Shown here in pieces: positions 9,198 through 19,551 of a stretch of 43,271 bases of DNA. The notes under the pieces are model-generated. The model saw only the letters and a list, made by a program, of their open reading frames with translations, was not told the origin of the DNA and searched no databases. Both the position numbers and the translations under genes were made by a program. The stretch lies in NCBI GenBank assembly GCA_018303005.1, contig JAGVYY010000046.1, positions 1-43,271 of the forward strand, given 5' to 3'. The stretch comes from Candidatus Woesearchaeota archaeon. Its GTDB lineage: Archaea; Nanobdellota; Nanobdellia; SCGC-AAA011-G17; GW2011-AR20. Numbering within the stretch: the first letter of the stretch is position 1; each line of letters opens with the position of its first letter.

Positions 9198-9815
9198 CTA
9201 TTTATATGAATTAAGCTTATGTTTTCCTGATATATAAGAACTTTTTTGTTTTTCTTTATGAGATTTAATTTCAAGATTAAATAAGATAGATGATCCTGTT
9301 AATGTTAGTATTCCCACAATAATAAACGCTGTTTTAAAACCAAAAAAAGATGCTATTGTTGCTCCAATCAAGCCAGACAAGGCAATTCCCAAGCCGACAA
9401 AAGTAGAGTAAATGCTCCATTCATATCCCTCTCTTCCTTTATCAATATGTGTTGTAAATAAGCTTAACCATGTCGGAACTGCCAATCCTGCCCCTATTCC
9501 TCTTATAACTTGTGCAATATAAATATGCTCCATTTTGCTGGCAAGAACAAAGATAAATGGCACTATTGAAACAATTAAAGTTCCTGTAATTAAATATTTT
9601 ATTTTTTCCCTATGATTATCAATATATTTTGAAAAAGGCAGTTGGACAAGAGATTTTGTTATTAAAAATAAAGTTGTTGCAAATCCAGCAGCCATCAAGC
9701 TTCCATTGATTAATCTGTCTTTTATGAAAACCGCTAGAAAAGGATCAATCAAGCCAAAGCCTGTTATTAGAAATATGTCTGACAGTATTAATAATTTAAT
9801 AGTCTTATCCATCAA
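9198..9815 (-). CDS. MFS-type transporter, 6-TM half-size
   Basis: About six TM segments with MFS signature LPFSKYIDNHREK; only N-terminal-half length (205 aa). Confidence 0.7.
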   Translation of the reverse strand: MMDKTIKLLILSDIFLITGFGLIDPFLAVFIKDRLINGSLMAAGFATTLFLITKSLVQLPFSKYIDNHREKIKYLITGTLIVSIVPFIFVLASKMEHIYIAQVIRGIGAGLAVPTWLSLFTTHIDKGREGYEWSIYSTFVGLGIALSGLIGATIASFFGFKTAFIIVGILTLTGSSILFNLEIKSHKEKQKSSYISGKHKLNSYK

Positions 9816-9858
9816 TATATTAGAATTAATGAATAGTATATAAATTTTATGAAAAATT

Positions 9859-11367
9859 TTAATCTAATAAATGTTGAATTATCTGTCTGGCCATGTCTCT
9901 GCCTGTATTATTACTGCTGGGAGTGCTAGATACAGTTTTTTTTAGGTGTGGATTATCTGTCCTCCTTATTTCCCCATGCCCATTCCTTTTCTTTGGCACA
10001 TATTCAAGACCCAGCTCTTCAAATAATTTTTTTTGTTTTCTGTTTGGAGATCCATTCCAGTCACGAAGCACAGTAAAAATTTTCTGATTTCTTTTTACAT
10101 CAGTTTTTCCAATCTTTTCCTCTTCCGGATTTTTTACAGAAACATAGAATGAACCAGACTCATCATCAGATGGTTGTTCATATGTATAATCGTTCATAAA
10201 AAAATAACCATTTGTGAGTATAGCTTTTACATTATCATTATAAAAACCTAATTCTGATTTTACTTCATTTACTGTAAATCTTTGTTTAAGTATGAATTCT
10301 GAACTCTCTATTTTCTTTACTAAATCCCCATCATACAACTTAATTTCAGATCCTTCAACTTCTTTCTTTTTTAAAGTATAGTTTGAGGTATCAGCAACAG
10401 TATCTTCTCTTTCACCATGATCTATCCTTGATAATTTCCCTTCTTTTTCTAACTCTCCTAAATAAAGTTCAACACTTTCTTTAGCATCATGATCTTCTAT
10501 ATTTAAAAGATCTAAGATAATTTGTGTGTTTATAGTTTCACTTTCTTCACCTAAAATGTCTATAGCTTCACTTATTTCTTTTTTTGTCTTTTCGTCTAAT
10601 ATAATTTTATCTTCCTTTTTTAAAGTATAATAACCATCTACCTTAACTAAATCATTAACCGGTAAAACATGTGTTTTTACAATTTGTCTGATTCTTTCAG
10701 TTTCTTTATTTAAATCGTAAAGAGGATTATCTGCACTATAAGAATTATGTTGTAAATCTTTTATGCTAAATCTGCCAGTTTCTTTTAATAATTTTTCAGC
10801 ATCAGCAATAATATCACTATTTTGAGCTCTGCTTTTTAATGCTGAATCTAATTCTGTTTTCAATTCTGTATACTGTTGATCTGTAAGACCATATTTTGAA
10901 ATTATTTTTTCTCTTTCTGTTTTGTCTAATATAGCATTATACACAAGTCTTCTTTCCAATTCTTGTTTAGGCTCTTTTCTTTCAGTGATTGGTGCAGCTG
11001 GTGCAATTGGTGCAACTGGTTTTTCTGCAGAAGTACCTGAATATTTTTCATAAGTATCAACGAATTTTTGTAAAGCCTGAAAGAATTCTTTTTTTTGTGT
11101 TGCATATTTAGAGATAAGTACACCTTTTCTTCTTGCAGTTTCAATATCCTGCCTATCTATTGTAGCAGCTTTGTGCAATATGACCTGCAAGTTATCAGAC
11201 GCATTTGCATACCCATTATCAATATTTTCGCTGGCTTCTTTTCTATACTGTTGATAATCCTGTTCATAACTCTCTCTAGTTTGATTATAATTTAATCTAG
11301 CTTGTTCTACTATTTCTGCTAGATCTTCAATTTTTTTTGTTTTATCCTTTAAATCTTTAAATGCCAT
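9859..11367 (-). CDS. Coiled-coil protein with internal winged-helix-like segments
   Basis: 502-aa ORF; helical N-terminus, IILDLLNIEDHDAKESVELYLGELEKEGKLSRI wHTH-like. Confidence 0.65.
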   Translation of the reverse strand: MAFKDLKDKTKKIEDLAEIVEQARLNYNQTRESYEQDYQQYRKEASENIDNGYANASDNLQVILHKAATIDRQDIETARRKGVLISKYATQKKEFFQALQKFVDTYEKYSGTSAEKPVAPIAPAAPITERKEPKQELERRLVYNAILDKTEREKIISKYGLTDQQYTELKTELDSALKSRAQNSDIIADAEKLLKETGRFSIKDLQHNSYSADNPLYDLNKETERIRQIVKTHVLPVNDLVKVDGYYTLKKEDKIILDEKTKKEISEAIDILGEESETINTQIILDLLNIEDHDAKESVELYLGELEKEGKLSRIDHGEREDTVADTSNYTLKKKEVEGSEIKLYDGDLVKKIESSEFILKQRFTVNEVKSELGFYNDNVKAILTNGYFFMNDYTYEQPSDDESGSFYVSVKNPEEEKIGKTDVKRNQKIFTVLRDWNGSPNRKQKKLFEELGLEYVPKKRNGHGEIRRTDNPHLKKTVSSTPSSNNTGRDMARQIIQHLLD

Positions 11368-11427
11368 GCTAGATTATTAATAAAACGGATTTATAAATCT
11401 ATCGAATTGTTACCATTCTAGAGTAAT

Positions 11428-12432
11428 CTATTTGATATGATACGCAGAAAATATCATGTCAGAGGTATCTGTATAAAACTCTCTATAGATTAAATTAACT
11501 TTATTTTTTCCCCCATAAATTCGTACACATTTATCTTCTACACATTTATCTAACAAATTCTCCTGTTCAATTGTATCTTTTCTATACCATTGCCTAACCC
11601 ATTGCCTTTTAGATTCATTATTATTCAATGTGACAAATAGTAAAGCAGGAGGGCTTATTAGGCCATTATTAAACAATAACCTAAATGTAAGTTCTTTATT
11701 TGGTGAAAACTGACCATCAAAATCTAAATTTAAAACATTAAACCTATGGGTATCATAATACAAATCTTTAAAGACATCACTCATAAGACCATTTTCTATT
11801 GTTAATTTCTCAAAAAGGTTAATGCCTTCTTCTCCCCAGATTGATGCATGTCTTTTTATTGAGTTCATTATATTATAATTTCTCAGGTTAGCTTCAATGA
11901 TTAAGCTTCTATCTGTAGAGAATCCCCGTACATTTCTTGCCAATGTGATATAACTTCTAAAATTCACATTTTCTAATCCAGCATAACTAATTAATTTTAC
12001 TTCCTGATCTTTGATTAAATATTTTTCAATAAGTTCTGGAAATGATTCTCTAATTCTTTTTTTATTCTTGCCATTAGGATTCACCACACCAAAAACCTCA
12101 TTCTCCAATAAATGATCTAATGATCCACATTCTTCTCTTAAAATATTTTTAGTGATATCACCTGTTAAATAAAATGATTCATCATATTCAATTCCAATTT
12201 TTTTACATATATCTTTCCTACTTAATCCCTGTTCTCTTAATCCATGATATCTTTCCAATAGACCTTGTAAGATAAAATTATCAACACTGTGAAAGTATAT
12301 CTCTGTGAACTCTTCATTTAAAAAAGGTGCATACATAGACTCACTTTTAGCTCTTATTTTTTCTAATTTAAGCAAAAACTCTTCTGTTAATGAAGTTGTT
12401 CCATTCTTTGATGATATTGAAAACTTAGCCAT
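11428..12432 (-). CDS. Uncharacterized protein, possible Rossmann/methyltransferase-like fold
   Basis: Alternating strands VKLISYAGLEN, RSLIIEANLRN, FNVLNLDFDGQF, ALLFVTLNNNE suggest a class I MTase-like core. Confidence 0.55.
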   Translation of the reverse strand: MAKFSISSKNGTTSLTEEFLLKLEKIRAKSESMYAPFLNEEFTEIYFHSVDNFILQGLLERYHGLREQGLSRKDICKKIGIEYDESFYLTGDITKNILREECGSLDHLLENEVFGVVNPNGKNKKRIRESFPELIEKYLIKDQEVKLISYAGLENVNFRSYITLARNVRGFSTDRSLIIEANLRNYNIMNSIKRHASIWGEEGINLFEKLTIENGLMSDVFKDLYYDTHRFNVLNLDFDGQFSPNKELTFRLLFNNGLISPPALLFVTLNNNESKRQWVRQWYRKDTIEQENLLDKCVEDKCVRIYGGKNKVNLIYREFYTDTSDMIFSAYHIK

Positions 12433-12437
12433 TTTTC

Positions 12438-12662
12438 TCAGCTACTTTTATTTTTTGATGCATCAGCTAAATCATTTAGTAAAGAATCCCTAACACTAGT
12501 TAATATCTCAATTATCTTCTTTCTTGTCGGAAGCCCCATCTCTTTCATGAACACATTCCATTTACCATAAACATCCTGTATTTCTTTTATAGTTGGAATC
12601 TGCAATTGATGATCTGATTCAATTAATTCTCCCCTTAATTTATTATAATCTTGGTATGTCAA
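12438..12662 (-). CDS. HNR-repeat-like (homing endonuclease associated repeat) small ORF; likely the 3' part of the 12740-13525 gene via -1 frameshift
   Basis: QIPTIKEIQDVYGKWNVFMKEMGLP resembles HNR; the frame stays open upstream through 12740 into the A10 tract. Confidence 0.5.
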   Translation of the reverse strand: MTYQDYNKLRGELIESDHQLQIPTIKEIQDVYGKWNVFMKEMGLPTRKKIIEILTSVRDSLLNDLADASKNKSS

Positions 12663-12739
12663 ATAAAAACGTATACCTTTATCAAAAAATATCGGTTTAA
12701 GAATACTTTCAAGATTTTTTTTATTTTCTTCTTCAAAAA

Positions 12740-13525
12740 TTATTTTTTTTTTGCTTCTTGCTTTCTAGTTTCCACAGTATAACTTCTTTTATATCCAGCA
12801 AGGCTTTTAGAATCTATCTGATACATATTCATAACATCATTATTTGTTAATTCCCCATTTTTTATTCTTCCTATGTCTCCATATAATTCTTTTTTATCAA
12901 TTTGATCTTTAGGTGTTGTTCCTTTAGATGTTCCTGCAGGTTCATACCCTGGAAAACTGTATCTGCTTATGTTTTTTCTATCTACATTTATTTTAACAAC
13001 ATTTACAAGAAAACCATCTTCTTTTAAACTCATTATAGCACGTGCATAATTAGATCTGTCAAATCTACTTCCTGCAGTATCTAAACCTAATGGTTTTGTT
13101 ATTTCGCTTGATAAAAAATAACCTCTTTCCCTATATTTCTCTGCTTCCTGTATTATCCCCTGTTTTATTTCATTTATCTTATCAGATAATTTGCCTACAG
13201 ATTTATTTTTAACTCTAATTCCAGATTGAGAAATTGCTTTTTCATCAGGGTTATAAGGTCTATATGCTCTTAAAATATCAACTAATGGAGAATAATGATC
13301 TTTTATTTTTCTTGATACGTCATCTATTCTAATATTATAACCTGCTTCAGCTTGTTCTACTTTTTCTACTAATGTAACAAGATATGATGTAAAATTGTTT
13401 ACATCATCAGGAACAGATTTTAGATCGGTATTTAACTCTGTTGCTAGATTTTCTTGAGCTTTTTCGTAAGTTTTCTTGTGTTCTTCAAGTTTATTCAATT
13501 TTTGTGTTAGATTATCTAGACTCAT
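12740..13525 (-). CDS. Coiled-coil/wHTH-like protein
   Basis: 261-aa ORF, helical N-terminus, RSNYARAIMSLKEDGFLVNVVKI wHTH-like; ends in A10 tract. Confidence 0.6.
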   Translation of the reverse strand: MSLDNLTQKLNKLEEHKKTYEKAQENLATELNTDLKSVPDDVNNFTSYLVTLVEKVEQAEAGYNIRIDDVSRKIKDHYSPLVDILRAYRPYNPDEKAISQSGIRVKNKSVGKLSDKINEIKQGIIQEAEKYRERGYFLSSEITKPLGLDTAGSRFDRSNYARAIMSLKEDGFLVNVVKINVDRKNISRYSFPGYEPAGTSKGTTPKDQIDKKELYGDIGRIKNGELTNNDVMNMYQIDSKSLAGYKRSYTVETRKQEAKKK

Positions 13526-13655
13526 TGTAGATTTTATACAAATAAAAAGATATATAAATCTTTCGTTATGTTGCTACTTAATAATTAAGTCAAAAGAATA
13601 GTTTTATAAACCTTTTTTAACATCAAATAAATTATTAAATAATATAACAATAAAC

Positions 13656-14273
13656 ATGGCAAAAAATTATGTTATTCTTACTGAAGATGAAAAACAAAAA
13701 GTAAGAAATTGGCTAAAAGACAGAAGTATATCTGTGTCAGGCTTTTGCAGAGAATTCAATAAAATGTATAGCTTAGAAATAAAGGAAGATACATTTAGAA
13801 GATATTTAAGCGAAAATGAAAGAAGAAACATACCTGGAAGTTTAAAAGATAAGATCTATCAGTATATTGATAATTTTGATAACACCAATAGTACTGATGA
13901 TATTGTAATACAAAAAGAACAAAAATATAAAACTACTGAATTAAGTGATTATGACAAAGAAATTTTAGCAGGATTAGATAATTTAGAATCAAGGGTTAGC
14001 GCCTTAAGAAATAAAATATTAACCAAAGATTCTCAGGAAATAAGACCAGAACTCGGAGAAAAACTCGAAACAATTGGAAGTTTATTCTACATGTTAATCG
14101 AAAATTTAGATGATTTAAAGTCAGCTTCTATAGGGGAAAGAAAAAAACTTGCAGATACAATAAATCCAAGAGATGCAGGTTATTTAATTACGTTGCTTAA
14201 CACATATTTTAAAGAAGACCCATTTAATACCTGGATGCTAAGAACACCATACAAGCCTGAAGGCAGAAGATAA
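13656..14273 (+). CDS. Helix-turn-helix protein
   Basis: [36 protein letters not shown]-like N-terminus; directly upstream of the GHKL ATPase. Confidence 0.6.
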
Positions 14274-14275
14274 AA

Positions 14276-15871
14276 ATGATAAAAAGAGTTAGTTATGAAA
14301 TTCCAGAACCACACCTTTTCATAAAAGAATTCCAGCAAATATATAGTACACCACCAATAGCTTTCAAAGAATATGTATCAAACAGTATAGATGCGATTAA
14401 TAGAACTGAAAAAAATCCAATAAATCTTGGAATTATCGTTAATAAAAATGCAGGAACAATAATAATAAGAGATGATGGTATAGGAATGACAAATAATGGG
14501 GTGGAAAATATTCCTAGAAGAATAGGTTTGTCATCAAATAGAGAAGTCAAAGAAGCAATAGGTGAAAAAGGTTTGGGGTTATATGCATATGTTGCATGTG
14601 GTGCAGAAAGATTCCAATTATACACAAGAAATGTGGAAAGCAATGATAATTTTTTCACCAGTTTAACCATGTCACAAACTTCTAAGGAGGCTGAAGTTGA
14701 TCAGGTCCATGCAAGAGACTTACCTTTTGGAGAATTTGAACATGGAACAGAGGTAATCCTAAGCGGAATACCTCCAAATGTTATAGACCGTTACTTTACT
14801 CCAAGTAAAATTAAAGATTTAGTTGCTGATTTTTATTCTCCAATAATCAGAAAAGGAATTCTTAAAGCGACAGTAGGATGGCTTGGCAGGGGTCAGAAAC
14901 AAGTTCATATAGATCCTATTCAATATAGAGGAGAACTAGTTTTAGATGATCTTATTGAAGTAGAATATAAAAAAGATGGGGAAGGGGATCTTGGTAGTAT
15001 TCATTTGTATTTATTTGTAAATCCAGATGGTAAAAATGAAAAAGTAAAATACTATAACAAAGGTGTTAAAGTGTATGATTCTATTAGTTTACTTGATGAG
15101 CTTGGTGATTTACCCTGGAAAAGTGGAAAATTGCTTGGAGAAGCCGATGAAGATTTCTTGACGCTAAACCCACAAAGAGAAGGCCCTGTTCGTCAAGGAA
15201 CAAGATATCAGCTGTTTATAGATATTTTAAAAGATAAAGAAAATTATCTTAATGGAGAAATAAAAAGATTAAAAACCAGAGAAAGAAGAACAAGAGAGAA
15301 GGAAATTACAGATAGTATCTTAAGAAATTTTGATATTATTTATCACGATTTTAAACTAAAATATGCAGATGTATGGGTTGAAGGCAGATCAGGACATCAG
15401 GTACAAGATGTCATAGAAAAGGATGAAAAAGCTGTTCCAGATATAAAAAGAGAAGGAAAAAATGGAAATAAAGGAAGAAAAACAGAAGATGGTAACGGAA
15501 AAAATGTAGTAGAACCTTCTCCGGATGGAAAACCAAAACCAATAAGAAGTGCAAGAAGAGATATTTCAGGGAATTATGCAACAGATTTCACAAATTTTGA
15601 TGTTGATAAACAACTCTTAAGGAGCGAGTTAGATTCTACATTTGGATTGATAAGGATTAATATTGGTCATTCAGATTATGAAAAAGTAATTGATGATGAC
15701 CACAAATTTGCCAAATATACAACACATTTATTAGCTCAGGAGATTGCATATGGTGAGTTTATAAGGCTTAATGGAATTGATCCTCAAGCTCTAGATTCTA
15801 ATGTGACTTTAATGAAAAATCTGGCAATTGAATTTTTTTTAATGCAAATGCAAATCAGCAAAATTGAGTAA
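14276..15871 (+). CDS. GHKL (MORC/Hsp90-like) ATPase
   Basis: N-box FKEYVSNSIDAI, G1 DDGIGM, G2 GEKGLGLYAYVACG; C-terminal INIGHSDYEKVIDDD region. Confidence 0.85.
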   Translation: MIKRVSYEIPEPHLFIKEFQQIYSTPPIAFKEYVSNSIDAINRTEKNPINLGIIVNKNAGTIIIRDDGIGMTNNGVENIPRRIGLSSNREVKEAIGEKGLGLYAYVACGAERFQLYTRNVESNDNFFTSLTMSQTSKEAEVDQVHARDLPFGEFEHGTEVILSGIPPNVIDRYFTPSKIKDLVADFYSPIIRKGILKATVGWLGRGQKQVHIDPIQYRGELVLDDLIEVEYKKDGEGDLGSIHLYLFVNPDGKNEKVKYYNKGVKVYDSISLLDELGDLPWKSGKLLGEADEDFLTLNPQREGPVRQGTRYQLFIDILKDKENYLNGEIKRLKTRERRTREKEITDSILRNFDIIYHDFKLKYADVWVEGRSGHQVQDVIEKDEKAVPDIKREGKNGNKGRKTEDGNGKNVVEPSPDGKPKPIRSARRDISGNYATDFTNFDVDKQLLRSELDSTFGLIRINIGHSDYEKVIDDDHKFAKYTTHLLAQEIAYGEFIRLNGIDPQALDSNVTLMKNLAIEFFLMQMQISKIE

Positions 15872-16020
15872 AATCTAAATTATATAATGTAGAAAAGTTT
15901 AGCTACCTGTTTAATGTTAATTGTATAATAGTAACAAATAGAAAGAATTATAAAGGTGGAAATCTACATATTTCTATAAATTTCACAAAAATAATAAGGA
16001 GAGACAATCAAAATAGGGCT

Positions 16021-16620
16021 ATGTCAAGTATTGCTAATTCACAGATGGGTAATGCAGCTAAAGCATTAATAGATGTAGGAACTATTGTTTTATCACTATC
16101 AACAAACATTGTATATGCCCAAGAGACAGACCCTTTTCTTTTTGTTAAGGATAGTCCTAATTACCAGCTCCTGATGAAAGTAGCGCAGGATGTTATTGGT
16201 CATGGAGAGAAAGATTCTTACAAATCTCATCCTACAGATAAATCTGCAGATGAAGAGAATCGGATTGAAGTAAGGACTTTTAAAGAAATTCTAAGAACAC
16301 CTGAAGATTCTCTATCTGTAAGAGTAAACGATATTGACAGTAATGGGAAATTAAGTGTGGGAGATAAAATAGTAGTAGACACACCCATGCCTTATAGTAT
16401 TTATAGTATTACACCTTCTTCAATTGATGCCGTTACTTATACTATTAAAAGCAACGGAGTTAAGGCTAGCCTAACAGATGCTGACTTATTGGTTCTTTCT
16501 ATATTTGGCAATGATGATAAAATTAGCAAGGATGAAATATATCGCAGAGTTAATAATGTATCTTTGAGGAATAGGATAAACCAACTTGACAGATTAAGAC
16601 ATATTTATGTTAGGAAATAA
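16021..16620 (+). CDS. Uncharacterized protein with hydrophobic N-terminus, EF-hand-like loop and C-terminal wHTH-like segment
   Basis: IDVGTIVLSLSTNIVYAQ hydrophobic segment; DIDSNGKLSVGD loop; LLVLSIFGNDDKISKDEIYRRVNNVSLRNRINQLDRLRHIYVRK. Confidence 0.55.
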   Translation: MSSIANSQMGNAAKALIDVGTIVLSLSTNIVYAQETDPFLFVKDSPNYQLLMKVAQDVIGHGEKDSYKSHPTDKSADEENRIEVRTFKEILRTPEDSLSVRVNDIDSNGKLSVGDKIVVDTPMPYSIYSITPSSIDAVTYTIKSNGVKASLTDADLLVLSIFGNDDKISKDEIYRRVNNVSLRNRINQLDRLRHIYVRK

Positions 16621-16942
16621 CAACTAAAATTCTTGCTTTAATTTTATTAATTCTAAATACATAAATTAAGATGATCTTGAGTAATAACTTTAATTAAAGG
16701 AGGCCTAAAATTAGATTAACCAAGTTTTTCCTGAATTGAAGATAACTAATATTTAACCAAAATCAGCTTATTTTTAAAGATTTCAGAGAGACCTTATTTT
16801 CTTTATAAATCTTTCTATATGATTTTTCAAAATTGAGCTCTATAAGGCTTGTATGTGCAAAATTTGGCACTTTTACAGGGGAAAAGTATATAAATAAAAG
16901 CATCCTAAGTTTACTAGATTTTTAATATATTTTTAAAATAAA

Positions 16943-19013
<2,071 letters not shown>

Positions 19014-19016
19014 AAA

Positions 19017-19550
19017 ATGGTAAAATCAAAACAATCTAGTTGTAAAGATCTTTTAGGAGCATTAATTAGTAACCAATCAATCAGTAATCATTATCCTGAA
19101 ATTAAAAAAATTTATTTGAGGGTTGATATTTGCCAAGATGTTAAAGATTTTTATATAGGATCAAATCCATGGATTCCTTCCATATCAGGTTTTATACCAG
19201 AGAATCTTATTCAGCAGCCGAATTCAGAAGCAATTTTAAAAGGAATATTCGGACATGAACTTTCACATATTGTTCTAGGAATGAGTTTTAAAATACTCCC
19301 CTTATATTTAATTGATAAATTTTTATTTATGAAATATCCTGAATTATATGATAGATTTGATGGATGTTTTAACGCTTTAAAAACTATTGAAAATTTAACA
19401 GATGAAGAAACTATAAGAAGAGGATTAGGTGATGAATTATATCAGGCTAAGGTATACCTTGAATGTTTACAACATAGATTTGATGGTTTATATATGCCTG
19501 CCGGTTATTGGAGTTATGAATTATTACCATTGATAAAACAAACAAGTTAA
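19017..19550 (+). CDS. Putative zincin-like protein with HExxH motif
   Basis: GIFGHELSHIVLG motif; 177 aa; tightly placed between gyrB and gyrA. Confidence 0.6.
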   Translation: MVKSKQSSCKDLLGALISNQSISNHYPEIKKIYLRVDICQDVKDFYIGSNPWIPSISGFIPENLIQQPNSEAILKGIFGHELSHIVLGMSFKILPLYLIDKFLFMKYPELYDRFDGCFNALKTIENLTDEETIRRGLGDELYQAKVYLECLQHRFDGLYMPAGYWSYELLPLIKQTS

Positions 19551-19551
19551 A

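Noticed and set aside
10926-11144. 72-aa minus-strand ORF
   Set aside because: Alternate frame inside the 502-aa coiled-coil gene; low-complexity QLHQLHQ translation
14293-14670. 125-aa minus-strand ORF
   Set aside because: Antisense to the GHKL ATPase, hydrophobic low-complexity translation, no independent start signals
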